Of a DNA stretch of 64,000 nt, positions 30,774 to 40,343 are shown piece by piece. Under the pieces are notes generated by a model that saw nothing but the letters and a program-made list of their open reading frames with translations, did no database searches and had not been told where the DNA came from. Origin of the DNA: a virus. The translations under genes and the position numbers were made by a program. Within the stretch, counting starts at the first letter, position 1, and the number at the start of each line of letters is the position of its first letter. The stretch lies in IMG/VR virus record IMGVR_UViG_3300032893_000001, positions 120,183 to 184,182 of that record. One strand, 5' to 3'.

Positions 30774-33700
30774 TCAGCCCAGGATCGCGCGGGCGAACTG
30801 GAGATCGCTGACGAAGTCGCCGACGGCCTGAAAACGCCGTCCGCGGATGTCGAGACGTTGCCGCGCGATGGCCGTGCGGTTGACCCCGATCACGCTTTCA
30901 ATGTCGGGCGTAACGAGCCCGAACAGATCGGCGTAGTTGCCGAACGCTCTTGAGTGGAACCCCTCGACGCCGCGGATGACCTGCGTGCCATCCGCGGTGA
31001 ACTGAAGGTCCGACGTTCCGAACATGTCGAGCATCGTGGCAACCGGCCGCCAGGTGTACGAACGAACGAACTCGTCGACGTCCAGACCGGACTGCTTGAT
31101 GTACGAGTACGTCAAGACCAAGAAGTCCGTCGCCTGCTCGATCGAAGCTCCTTCTTGCAGTGTGAGCAACGCAGAGATGTCGGCTCGTGGGTCGTTGCCG
31201 CCCTTGGAGTTGCCCGCATCGCCAAGCTGCTCGAGATCGTCGATGTTGATGAGCGTCTTCGACGAGCCGTCGGGCTGGTTGACGTTGGTCTGGTCGGTGA
31301 TCGAGCCGATGCCGAAGTAGTAGTTGTAGATCTCCCCGATCTTGCGCGGGTGCCAGACGTCGGCGTACCAACCCGGACGGATGTACTCCTCGGGCGGCAT
31401 CTTCACGTACTCCTGTCGATACTGCGGAACACGCTCCGTGATGCGGTACCCCTTGAAGACGACGACCTTCGCGCTGTCCCCCACGTAATCGGCAACCGCG
31501 CTGCTCACCGCGCCCGCTGCGACAGGAACGTCGACGGGTGCACTCGAGTCGAGGTTGCCTCCAGTGATGCTCGCGCCGAGGAAGACGGGAAGCTTCTGCG
31601 CGGTGTCCGGTGTGGAACCAGGCAGCGGCGGAAGAAGACCTGCGTCTTCGACACGAGAGATGATCCCAAAGTTCGGACCGACGCCGCCGATGGGCGGCTT
31701 GGTCAGCGCCGCCACGAGAGTCTGCCTGTTGGCATCTGCTCCAGTGCGCTTGTTCACCATCTGGTCGTCAAGCATCGACGGACCAAGGAGCTCCGTGGTC
31801 TCGTCGTGTTGCCGAGGGTAGCTGCATTCGATGGTCGTCACGCCCTGCCGTTGATCGACTGCGTGCGTGACCTGCGTGAACGCACCGAGGTAGTGCGACC
31901 CTAGATACTTGGTCAGCTCCGGCACTTTCTGCTGGTACTGCGAGAGCAACGTACGAACGGTCGAGACGTGCTCGAGATCGACGTACTTGTCGAGGATGAG
32001 TCCGGGGAACCCCACGGCGATCCACGGGTTGAACTTTCCGCGAATGCTCATCTTGCGCGCGGTGAAGCGGTACTTGAAGTACAAGAAGTTCGTCGAGCGC
32101 TGCGCGAGGCTGACCTTGGCCAAGGTGCTGTCGACTGTTCCCGAACGCACGGCGAGGATGTTCATCTCGCCCATCTTCTCGAAGACAGGCAGGATGCCCG
32201 TGAAGAGCTCGTGATCGAGGATGTCGTTCTCGAAGAGAAGCTGATCGGACTTCTTCTGCCCTTTGACCGTCTTCACCTTCGGGGCGACGTAGAACGAGTC
32301 CATCAGGTCGTCCTCGCCAACAAACTCTTCGTTCGTCTTCAGAAGCAGGCGTGTCGGCTCCTGCGTGAACACGCGTGAGTAGGTGATCGTGTCGTAGTTC
32401 TCGGGGAACAGAACATTGCAGCGAGGAGGCGGTCCAAACCAGATGTCCGGCCGGATGATGTGGCTGTTGAGACGAGCGGGCGTCGCCTTATCTCGACTGA
32501 CCGTGTTGGTCTCGAGCGCCGCGACCTTCCCGAGCGCCGTCGATGCCTCGTCGAGCTTGCTCGTGATCTCGTCGACGTTCTTGCCAGAACGACCGGGAGC
32601 CCAGTTCTTCTTCAGCTTCGTGATCGCCACGCCGACAGCAGTCGCTGCCGATGAGAAGAGAGGAACCGCGGCTGGCAGGTTCTTCTGGTTGCTCACCGTC
32701 GCAGCTTGCTGAAGAAGCTTGCGCAGACGGTCCATCTGCACCGAGAGGAAGTCGACGGGGTTCTTGTTGAGAAGAGTCGATTCTTGCCCAGGTGTCGTGC
32801 TTTGAGGCTGCGTACCGGTGATCGACGTCTTGATCGTGGTGATCTGCGACTGCCCATCGATCGCCGTCTGGTAGAGCGGGAAGAGTGCAGGTACGACGCG
32901 GATGCTCTTGCGTCCGAGACCGTTCGTCGAACCTCCCGTTCCTGGCACGTAGCGAGGGCACGGCTGCCCGTACGACTCGTGGAAAACGGTGCTCATCAGC
33001 GAGTTCATCACGTCGCGGATGCTGACCTGCTCCCCGAGGTTTCCAAGAACGCGACCGAAGAGAGCATCCCACCCGTCGGAGTTGAGAAGACGAGACGCCG
33101 TCGGGTCCTGCGGGTAGACCGTGATCATCTGCGAGATGTGCAGACGAAGCTCGGCCAACGAGAAGAAGATGTTCTGCCCCTGAACCGTCTTGCCGTAGTA
33201 GTACGTCCCGCCAACGGACTCGAGGATGCGAACGATACCACCGAGCAGGCCCGGCAGGTTCGGGTACTGAATCGAGCTCTGGTGAAGCAGCGAGGTGATC
33301 GCCTCACCGGGGGACGTCAAAAAGTCCGTGAGCAAGTCCGTCGAACCACCGCTGAAGACAGCCTTGACGCCTGGCCCGAAGATGTCGGTGTTGCTGAACT
33401 GGTACGCGTAGTCCCAGTAGTTCGACAAGTCGACGCACTGAAAAACGAGGGAGCGCTGCGTCTGGTTCTTCGTCCACTGAAACCCGATGATCTCTCCACA
33501 GAAGAGCAACTTGTATCGATCGTTCGCCCGATCTCGAGCGAACTCGTCGTCACTCTCTTGATCGACGTCCTGCCCCGTACGGTCGTTGCGACGTGACTGC
33601 GCTTGCTCGTACGTGGTCGGATTTTGCTTCGAGTTGTTCGTCTGCGTGGCGTTCGAAACGAGGGGGCTGTCGAGCTCGTAGAAGTCGTAGAAGAACAAGT

Positions 33701-33866
33701 GCACGAGCGTTCGCGGGAGCAGCTTGGTGCCCATCGCAGACGGTGGCACTTGGATCACGCATTGCATCGGGCCGTTCGGAACGGCAACCACCTGCGCGGC
33801 GATGACAGGAACTTCGATGCCCTCGAGAAAAAGTCGAAGGCGAAGCTTGTGACCTCTACCTGCCAT
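30774..33866 (-). CDS. Large tail/baseplate hub candidate (1030 aa)
   Basis: The N-terminus (LRLRLFLEGIEVPVIAAQVV, VIQVPPSAMGTKLLPRTLVH) and LLFCGEIIGFQWTKN resemble the beta-barrel start of tail hub or phage late-control D-type proteins, which bind under a tail-tip spike. The length and a disordered insert at residues 80-110 are unusual. The C-terminal half contains aromatic beta-rich blocks (RPGWYADVWHPRKIGEIYNY). GAGGAAG precedes the ATG. It lies after the tape measure in transcription order, as hubs usually do. Confidence 0.6.
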   Translation of the reverse strand: MAGRGHKLRLRLFLEGIEVPVIAAQVVAVPNGPMQCVIQVPPSAMGTKLLPRTLVHLFFYDFYELDSPLVSNATQTNNSKQNPTTYEQAQSRRNDRTGQDVDQESDDEFARDRANDRYKLLFCGEIIGFQWTKNQTQRSLVFQCVDLSNYWDYAYQFSNTDIFGPGVKAVFSGGSTDLLTDFLTSPGEAITSLLHQSSIQYPNLPGLLGGIVRILESVGGTYYYGKTVQGQNIFFSLAELRLHISQMITVYPQDPTASRLLNSDGWDALFGRVLGNLGEQVSIRDVMNSLMSTVFHESYGQPCPRYVPGTGGSTNGLGRKSIRVVPALFPLYQTAIDGQSQITTIKTSITGTQPQSTTPGQESTLLNKNPVDFLSVQMDRLRKLLQQAATVSNQKNLPAAVPLFSSAATAVGVAITKLKKNWAPGRSGKNVDEITSKLDEASTALGKVAALETNTVSRDKATPARLNSHIIRPDIWFGPPPRCNVLFPENYDTITYSRVFTQEPTRLLLKTNEEFVGEDDLMDSFYVAPKVKTVKGQKKSDQLLFENDILDHELFTGILPVFEKMGEMNILAVRSGTVDSTLAKVSLAQRSTNFLYFKYRFTARKMSIRGKFNPWIAVGFPGLILDKYVDLEHVSTVRTLLSQYQQKVPELTKYLGSHYLGAFTQVTHAVDQRQGVTTIECSYPRQHDETTELLGPSMLDDQMVNKRTGADANRQTLVAALTKPPIGGVGPNFGIISRVEDAGLLPPLPGSTPDTAQKLPVFLGASITGGNLDSSAPVDVPVAAGAVSSAVADYVGDSAKVVVFKGYRITERVPQYRQEYVKMPPEEYIRPGWYADVWHPRKIGEIYNYYFGIGSITDQTNVNQPDGSSKTLINIDDLEQLGDAGNSKGGNDPRADISALLTLQEGASIEQATDFLVLTYSYIKQSGLDVDEFVRSYTWRPVATMLDMFGTSDLQFTADGTQVIRGVEGFHSRAFGNYADLFGLVTPDIESVIGVNRTAIARQRLDIRGRRFQAVGDFVSDLQFARAILG

Positions 33867-33872
33867 GCTTCC

Positions 33873-35999
33873 TCAGATCTGCGACAGCGGTGTATTCGGG
33901 CACGGCACTCCGTAAGTCCCCGGCAGCGACTGCATTCCAAACACGCCGTCGCCCATCACGCCAGGCCCCATTGAGGACACAGCAGCCATGTTCGCTCCGC
34001 CGCCGAACACGGTGCTCTGCGCACCCGCGACCGCGCCGTAGCCGCCGTAGTTGGTCGAGCCCGCAGGCACGCCCATCGGAGCGAACCCTTGGGTGCTCTG
34101 AAGAGTTCCATCGGGTCCGATGCCTGCCGTGTAGCGGTACACCGAGCTCGTGTTCGGCTGCCCAGGCGCCGTGTACCCAAGGCCGTACGGAGAACCTGTC
34201 GGCAGCCCGTACGGGTTGAAGGTCGACTGCTGGTTGAGCGAGTTGCCGTACTGCGCGTACGCCGGGTTGCCGTAACTCGCCGCGCCGTAGCCCCCCAAGC
34301 CGCCACCGACACCCGGACCGAACGAGCCACCCATCGCGCCGCCGTACGACCCGCCCACGCCGGCGGTGTACCCGTAGCTGCGGCTGAAGGCGCCTCGGAA
34401 ACCGAAGCCCACACCCGCGAGCCCGCCGCCTTGAAGAGAGAGACCCTGATTGGTCAGAATCAGCCCCGCCACGCCGCTAGGCGCCGCGCCAAGCCCAGAC
34501 TGTGCTCCGAACGGGAGCTGGCCTGCGTACGCGCCCGCCACCGCCTGAGCGCCTGCGCCGTTCTGAAAGGGGATGCCGACGGTACCACCGACACCCACGC
34601 CGACACCGAACCCCGCCCCCACGCCAGCGGAGGCACCCGCACCGATTGCACCGCCCGTGAATCCAGCACCTGCGCCAAGAGGGCGTCCGTACGGACCGTA
34701 CGACTGCAAGGACGAGCCTGGGGTGTAGGGAACGAGGCCGAAGCCGTAGTAGTTGCCCGGCCCCATCATCGCGCCGTTGCGGCACGACTGGTTGTTGACG
34801 GTGTTGAGAGGAGACGCCGGCGGACTGTTGACGGGGCCGCCGGGCGTGAGCGTTGGATCGTCGACACCAGGCGCGGTCGAGCCTGGGGTGTACGCCATGT
34901 TGGGCAGAACATCTCCGAAGCCACCGTTGACGTACTCGTCCTTGTTGTCGGCGACCTTCGAACGAATCGCGTTGACGTGCTGCGGAGGAGGCTGCGGTCC
35001 CGACAGCGCCGTCTGCGCATCGTTCAAGAACTGCTGCACGTTGAAGAGGAAGCCTTCGATGTCCTGCGACGGGAACGCAGTGCTGGTCATGCCGCGTTGA
35101 AGAACGCTCGTCAGATACGCAGTGCTGAAAAAGCTTCCAGATGCGAAGAGCGCTTGGTTGGCAGCGATCTGCTGCTCTCTCGTGAGAATCGAGTTGAGCG
35201 TCTGCTGCTTTTGAATCTGCTGATCGAGCTGAACTTGTCCGCTCGAGCGAAGCGCTTGAAGAAAGGCTTCTTGTGCTTGCTGCTCGGGGCTGACCTGATC
35301 GGGGTACTTCGGTGTGAGCTGATCCCACGCGTCCATGCTCGTCAGGTCCGCCACGCCGGGAGGAGGCACGGCACCCGAACGAATCGGGTAGAACGGATCG
35401 CCGATGAAGGAGATGTTCGCGTAGTTCGTCACGAACATGCGGAACTGAAGCTGGAGCATCATCGGCATGTCCGCCGACTCTTGCGTCTGTGCGTTGAGGA
35501 TGTAACCCTCGATGATCGTGTCCTCGTAGAAGAGGTAGCAGCGCGCTCCCATCTCCACGAGTTTCGTCCCGCGCAGGTACTTGTCGTAGTTCTCCCACCA
35601 CTCCGAGCGCCAGTTGAAGTCGAAGCTCTTGAGCAGCACCGCTTGAACATCGATGAAGCGGGGAGCTTCACCAAAGAAGAAGATGTAGGGCTCGCCGAAC
35701 GTCTCCACGATCTGCTGCTTCTCCATGCGTGCTTCGCTCACGCTCTGAAGAAGGAAGTTCGCGTAGTTCTCGTTCTGACCGGTGCCGTCCATCGCACCCG
35801 AATCGAAGAGCGGGATGTTGCTACCGTCCGCACGCACTACGCGGATGATCGCGTAGGTGTCGTCCTTGACCTCGAGACCACGCGTAGGACGTCGAACGCT
35901 GGGATTCGATCCGTTCTTGCGCGCGCTCTTGCCGTTCGCCACTTGCTGGGAGAACGTCCTCTGGAAGTCGTCGATCTCGAGGGAAACGAACACCGACAT
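33873..35999 (-). CDS. Tail/baseplate protein with glycine-rich end (708 aa)
   Basis: Residues 1-215 are a folded domain (YAIIRVVRADGSNIPLFDSG, PYIFFFGEAPRFIDVQAVLL, GARCYLFYEDTIIEGYILNA) of the sort found in baseplate or tail-completion proteins. Beyond residue 370 the chain becomes extremely rich in glycine, alanine, tyrosine and serine to its end. GAGGACA precedes the ATG. Paired with the hub candidate and tape measure. Confidence 0.65.
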   Translation of the reverse strand: MSVFVSLEIDDFQRTFSQQVANGKSARKNGSNPSVRRPTRGLEVKDDTYAIIRVVRADGSNIPLFDSGAMDGTGQNENYANFLLQSVSEARMEKQQIVETFGEPYIFFFGEAPRFIDVQAVLLKSFDFNWRSEWWENYDKYLRGTKLVEMGARCYLFYEDTIIEGYILNAQTQESADMPMMLQLQFRMFVTNYANISFIGDPFYPIRSGAVPPPGVADLTSMDAWDQLTPKYPDQVSPEQQAQEAFLQALRSSGQVQLDQQIQKQQTLNSILTREQQIAANQALFASGSFFSTAYLTSVLQRGMTSTAFPSQDIEGFLFNVQQFLNDAQTALSGPQPPPQHVNAIRSKVADNKDEYVNGGFGDVLPNMAYTPGSTAPGVDDPTLTPGGPVNSPPASPLNTVNNQSCRNGAMMGPGNYYGFGLVPYTPGSSLQSYGPYGRPLGAGAGFTGGAIGAGASAGVGAGFGVGVGVGGTVGIPFQNGAGAQAVAGAYAGQLPFGAQSGLGAAPSGVAGLILTNQGLSLQGGGLAGVGFGFRGAFSRSYGYTAGVGGSYGGAMGGSFGPGVGGGLGGYGAASYGNPAYAQYGNSLNQQSTFNPYGLPTGSPYGLGYTAPGQPNTSSVYRYTAGIGPDGTLQSTQGFAPMGVPAGSTNYGGYGAVAGAQSTVFGGGANMAAVSSMGPGVMGDGVFGMQSLPGTYGVPCPNTPLSQI

Positions 36000-36008
36000 G
36001 GCTTGTCC

Positions 36009-36317
36009 TCAGACGGCGAGGTTGGTCTTGATGAGGAAGTCGCGCACCGAGCGGGGCGGAGGCACTCCACGATACTCCTCCACGCGCTTGATGGAGAAGG
36101 CAGCCGCTTTGACAGCCAGAAGGAACGGGTCCTCGGGCACGATCTTGTCACGGTACGTGAACGTGTAGAGCTTGCCGTTCATCTTGATGGTGACCGGCGT
36201 CTCGTTTCGTCCAGGCCCGCACCCCGGAGGCTGCACGAAGATGCTCGTCGGCAGCTTGGTCTGCATGACCTGCGTCGAGATCAAGGCGAAGGGATCGAAG
36301 GAGGCCGGAATGGTCAT
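36009..36317 (-). CDS. Small tail-region protein (102 aa)
   Basis: MTIPASFDPFALISTQVMQT, then TPVTIKMNGKLYTFTYRDKI. It is small and beta-rich, and overlaps the tape-measure gene end by four bases. Position suggests a minor tail or baseplate factor. Confidence 0.65.
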   Translation of the reverse strand: MTIPASFDPFALISTQVMQTKLPTSIFVQPPGCGPGRNETPVTIKMNGKLYTFTYRDKIVPEDPFLLAVKAAAFSIKRVEEYRGVPPPRSVRDFLIKTNLAV

Positions 36318-39300
36318 GATTGCGGCGCTTTCTGCGTTCCTTGCTCGGTGTCTTTCGAATCGTTCCCGGTGTTGTTGGCGACCTGCTGCGTGAAACGAGC
36401 GGTGCTCTTGATGGCGGTACCGACCTCGGGATCGCCCATCGTACCGGCGATTCGCGCGAGGTGCTCCTCGATCTTAGCAAGCAACGGATCTTGTTCTCGT
36501 TGCGACGCCTCCGTCTTCTCTTTGGCTGCTTTCTGTCGAGCTGCTTGCACCTCGCGTCCGGCAGCGCCGCGGCCCGCCGCAAGGTCCTGGATAGCCTCTG
36601 CGTTTCCGGAGGCGAGCATGCTCGAGATGTCCTTGCGCGCCTCTTCGGAGAGATCGCCGACGTTCACGCCGCTCTTGGCCAGCAACTGATTCGCTGCCAA
36701 GGACGGGTCCTTCTTGGCGAGCTCCTGGAACTTCCGCAGGTCTCCACCTCGGAACTGCACTCCTAGGGAGCTTCCGATCGCGTAGGCGCTTCCGCCCTTC
36801 TTGAGCTTCGCCTCGATCTTCGCGCGCTCTGCTGCATCCGAGCGGAGCTCCGAAGCTTGATCGAACTGCCCCTGCTTCTCGAGTTCGGATGCCAGCTTCC
36901 GCTTCTGAGCGACGGACAGGCCACGAATCTGAGACTCGTACGAGCCTTGCTCTGTCGCGAGTTCCTTGAGGAGCTCGGAATCCGTGGTTTCTCCAACCAT
37001 GGATTGTCGGTCGATGCTCGAAAGCTTGCCCTGCATCGCCTTGATGATGCCCCCAGCGTCCTTGCCGAGTGCCGAAGTGATCGCTGCCTCGGTGCCCGCC
37101 GACAAGACCAATTTTCCAGACTTGTCCGTGGTCGCGTACCCGCTGAGCGTGAGCGAACGCGCTTGCTGCTGCGCTCCGCGACTCATCTCGCGAGCGAGAA
37201 TACGCGTCTTCTCTTCTTGCTGGCCCTTGGCGACGGCTGAGAGCTGCGACGGAGAGCTCTTCACGGCGTCCACGGACATACCGCGTCGGCGGGCGATCGC
37301 TGCCCACTCTTCTTCTGTCGGCTCTCGCTTCTCCTTCTGAGCCTTCTCGTACAGGTCGAAGGAGTCGGCAGCCGCTGCCATCTGCTTCAAAGCCTCTCGC
37401 TGCTCGGGCGGGAGATCTTCTTTCAGCAACATGTCTTCGATCTTGTCTCGAGACGCCTGGTCGCCTGAGTAGATGCCGGAGATCAGCGACTTGCCTTCTT
37501 GCGAGTTCAAGTACTCGCCCTTGGCTGCTGCCGCACGTCGATCGGTGACGGTCTTCCAGTAGCCCCCGGTGAGTCCCGTGAGAACCTTGTCGACAACCGA
37601 CATCCCTTCGGTCTGCTTGTCGATCTTGCGAGCTCCGAGCATACCGAGAAGTCCCTCTGCAAATTCGGGACGTCCCCTCTTGGCCGCGGGCATCGCCATC
37701 GCCTGCCCATAGGCCAAGTTCTTCTCGTCCATCGTGGCAAAACCACCGCTCAAAGAAGAGAGGGTACTCGGCGGACCCTTCTCTCCCATCATCTGTCGAG
37801 CGATCTTCTGCCGCTCCTCCGGCGTATTGGCCGACCGAATGTTCATCAGTGCGGCCGCGGCGTCCTTGTCACCAGCGTTCGCGCGCTGCGCGAGCACCTG
37901 GGTCAATTGATCGAGCTTCGCGTTGCCGTGCACGTCCTTGAGAGAAGGATCTCGAAGAGCAGCTTGCGTTGCGTAGTACGCCCCCTGCGCCATGTTCGTA
38001 CGTCTTTGGAGATCGTCCGCTCCGCCGACACCACGGAACAACCCGCCGTATCCAGCAGCCTGCATTCGATCCATGTCCGAGTCGCCGAACGCGAGCTTCG
38101 ACGCTCCTGAGCTAAACAACCCAGTGAGACCGATTTCGGCTGCACGGCCTACGCCCTCCCTGCGTCCGAAGAAGTTGTTGACGCCGGCTTGCGCAGACGT
38201 CCGTCCAGCGAGAGGAGAAGTACCCGTTCCGTACTTGCTTGCGATCCCCACTCCGGCGCGCGCGCCGCCACCGAGCTGCTTCTGAAGACCAGAGCTCCCG
38301 GCGCCACGAATCGCATCCGAGTAGGCGTCCATGATCTGCTGGTCGTACTCTTCGACCGCGACGCCCGTCAGCTTGTTGATGTACGTCTCCACCATCGAGG
38401 AGAGGTCGGTGTAGAACTGAGCTCCGGCGCGTTGCAGACTGTTCTGCACCTTGTCTCTGGCTTCTTCGAATCGTCGTTTGACGCCTTCGATGCCCTGCGT
38501 TCGGCTGAGGGTGGCCTGCCTGCGCTGGAACTCGTCTGCGCGCGCCGATGACCGCTGCTGCTCCCGCAGCCGGGGCATATCCTTCGCCATCTTCACGGCG
38601 TCCTCGAGCTCGTCCATCCCCATTCCGAGCTGCCGGGAGGCGAACATCATCGAGCGATCGTCCATTTGATCGATGTCGATGCCCTTGCTCGAAGCCCACT
38701 GCATCAGCGCCATCGTCGGGAGCATTCCCCCGAACTGCTGAAGAGCTGCACCGCGAAGGCGGCCTTCGTTGCGGAGGAACCCGGCCTTTCCGATGGAGGA
38801 CAAGTTCCCACGAGCGCGGCCGCGCGTGGCCCCGATGTTCATGTCACCGGACATCCACTGTTCGACGGATGCTTGATCGAGCTGCCCATTCTGTCCCGCG
38901 ACGGACGCCAAGAACATCCGTCCGCGTCCCGAACGCAGAAAACCACCAGCCTGCTCGAGCTGCCGTGTCGCGAGTGCCTGTCGGCCCTCTGCGCCGGTGA
39001 GCCCCGTGGCGTTGTAGATGTCTTCTTCCGACAGCACTCCCGCCTGCATGGCGGTTCCGATCATCCCGGCTGTGCGGATTCCTGCGAACGCGCCCTGCGC
39101 TCCACGGCCGCCGATCGCACGGGAGACCTGAGCTCCGATGTTCGCCGCCGCGGTGAGCTCGCTCGTGGCCATGTTGCCGGCCTGAGAGAACTGGCGGATC
39201 TCGGTGGCCAATCGACGCTGGTCTCCAGAGTTGAAGATGCCCGATCCCCGCATCGCGACGACGAACTCCTGCGCCGCCTGCATGCTGGTTCCCATCTCCT

Positions 39301-39934
39301 TCGCTACGACCTTCAGTGTATCGACCATCTCGCGGAAGCGCTGAGTGAACTGGCTGACGTCGCGTACGCCGCCGCCCATTCCCATCCGCCCCATGTTCGA
39401 CGCGAGCCCTTGGAGCTCTCGAATCCCGAGCATCTCCCCACCAGGCCCCTGCTGCCCCGCCATGTTGAAGAGCTGCTGGTTGATCCCCCCAAGCTGCCCC
39501 GTCGAGAAGCCCTGCCCGTACGGCGTCATGAAGTTGAAGGCGCCGCGCATCTGCTGGTTGAACGCCTGCTGCTGCTGCGCGCCCGTCCACATCTGGTTCG
39601 CCGCGTAGCTGGCGACTGCCATCGGAACCGCCACCCCTGCGGCAACACCAAGACCCGCAACGCCGGCTCCCATCAGCCCTGCGCCCCCCATGTAGGCACC
39701 CATCCCCGCCTTGAGGCCGAGGCTCATCGGATCGAGCCCGAGCATTCCGATGCCGAGGCTCGCCAAAGGAGCTCCGACGCTCGCGGCTGCGTTCATCAGC
39801 CCGCCCGTAACGCGCTCTGCCTGAACGGGCGGCCCACCCATCCCACCGACCATGCCCGAGAACTGCATGTTCGAGGCGTACATCGACTGAAACTGCCCAG
39901 AAGCGGCAGCAATCTCAGCGGAGTTCAGCGGCAT
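36314..39934 (-). CDS. Tail tape measure protein (1206 aa)
   Basis: Very long and mainly helical, with hydrophobic glycine-alanine helices at residues 45-110 (LMGAGVAGLGVAAGVAVPMA) and repeated charged helices after that, ending with a lysine- and glutamine-rich tail. This composition and its place before hub-like proteins identify a tape measure, which fixes tail length and helps DNA eject. At about 1.5 Angstrom per residue the tail would be near 180 nm. A weak ribosome site precedes the ATG. Confidence 0.8.
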   Translation of the reverse strand: MPLNSAEIAAASGQFQSMYASNMQFSGMVGGMGGPPVQAERVTGGLMNAAASVGAPLASLGIGMLGLDPMSLGLKAGMGAYMGGAGLMGAGVAGLGVAAGVAVPMAVASYAANQMWTGAQQQQAFNQQMRGAFNFMTPYGQGFSTGQLGGINQQLFNMAGQQGPGGEMLGIRELQGLASNMGRMGMGGGVRDVSQFTQRFREMVDTLKVVAKEMGTSMQAAQEFVVAMRGSGIFNSGDQRRLATEIRQFSQAGNMATSELTAAANIGAQVSRAIGGRGAQGAFAGIRTAGMIGTAMQAGVLSEEDIYNATGLTGAEGRQALATRQLEQAGGFLRSGRGRMFLASVAGQNGQLDQASVEQWMSGDMNIGATRGRARGNLSSIGKAGFLRNEGRLRGAALQQFGGMLPTMALMQWASSKGIDIDQMDDRSMMFASRQLGMGMDELEDAVKMAKDMPRLREQQRSSARADEFQRRQATLSRTQGIEGVKRRFEEARDKVQNSLQRAGAQFYTDLSSMVETYINKLTGVAVEEYDQQIMDAYSDAIRGAGSSGLQKQLGGGARAGVGIASKYGTGTSPLAGRTSAQAGVNNFFGRREGVGRAAEIGLTGLFSSGASKLAFGDSDMDRMQAAGYGGLFRGVGGADDLQRRTNMAQGAYYATQAALRDPSLKDVHGNAKLDQLTQVLAQRANAGDKDAAAALMNIRSANTPEERQKIARQMMGEKGPPSTLSSLSGGFATMDEKNLAYGQAMAMPAAKRGRPEFAEGLLGMLGARKIDKQTEGMSVVDKVLTGLTGGYWKTVTDRRAAAAKGEYLNSQEGKSLISGIYSGDQASRDKIEDMLLKEDLPPEQREALKQMAAAADSFDLYEKAQKEKREPTEEEWAAIARRRGMSVDAVKSSPSQLSAVAKGQQEEKTRILAREMSRGAQQQARSLTLSGYATTDKSGKLVLSAGTEAAITSALGKDAGGIIKAMQGKLSSIDRQSMVGETTDSELLKELATEQGSYESQIRGLSVAQKRKLASELEKQGQFDQASELRSDAAERAKIEAKLKKGGSAYAIGSSLGVQFRGGDLRKFQELAKKDPSLAANQLLAKSGVNVGDLSEEARKDISSMLASGNAEAIQDLAAGRGAAGREVQAARQKAAKEKTEASQREQDPLLAKIEEHLARIAGTMGDPEVGTAIKSTARFTQQVANNTGNDSKDTEQGTQKAPQS

Positions 39935-39975
39935 GTCCGAAGGCTACCACGAACCACAAAAAAGGGCGCGAAGGC

Positions 39976-39985
39976 GGCATAAGAA
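39976..39985 (+). promoter_or_regulatory. ATAAGAA box opening the plus-strand island
   Basis: GGCATAAGAAGAAC is followed by AAGGAGGC and the start at 40004. It lies in the short divergent gap next to the tape-measure start. Confidence 0.65.
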
Positions 39986-40003
39986 GAACAAGGAGGCACT
40001 ACC

Positions 40004-40189
40004 ATGGACAAGAACTGCATCAAGAAATACCTGTATCCCGAGGACACCAACGCCGGCCCGCTCAGCGGCTTCGAAGACTGGCGCTTGTTCTGCCTGCTGG
40101 TACAGGAACAAGAAGAAGCGAAGCGCCGCAGGGAGACCCAGACGCGGCTGCTCGCAATGGTGGGCGACGGACGGGGGTTCCTGCGCTGA
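40004..40189 (+). CDS. Hypothetical protein (61 aa)
   Basis: MDKNCIKKYLYPEDTNAGPL, then GFEDWRLFCLLVQEQEEAKR. Mixed, with a helical charged end. AAGGAGG precedes the ATG. First cassette of the plus-strand island; a terminator follows at once. Not recognised. Confidence 0.7.
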   Translation: MDKNCIKKYLYPEDTNAGPLSGFEDWRLFCLLVQEQEEAKRRRETQTRLLAMVGDGRGFLR

Positions 40190-40195
40190 TCGAGT

Positions 40196-40324
40196 AGAAG
40201 AAGGGCACCCCCTTCTTCTTAGCCCAGAGGGCGCAATTTCCAGGGTGAATCGGGCATAAGAACTCTGAGAGTTCAGCTCTCTTTAGCCCGCGCGCACATT
40301 CCGGAGCCGTTGGCGGCATAAGAA
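40196..40324 (+). promoter_or_regulatory. Tandem terminator-box units, one empty
   Basis: AGAAGGG-CACC-CCCTTCT with TTCTTAGCCC ends the previous gene. GGCATAAGAAC at 40253 is followed within 30 bases by GAGAG-TTCAG-CTCTC and TTTAGCCCG. A second box, GGCATAAGAAG at 40315, serves the lipoprotein gene. The first box therefore has no gene of its own. Confidence 0.65.
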
Positions 40325-40343
40325 GAACGAAGGAGGTCTTTCC

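Noticed and set aside
34089-36689. Plus-strand open frame of 866 codons antisense to the tail genes
   Set aside because: Arginine-, histidine- and leucine-rich composition typical of a shadow frame in high-GC DNA; no ribosome site; the opposite strand encodes convincing structural proteins.
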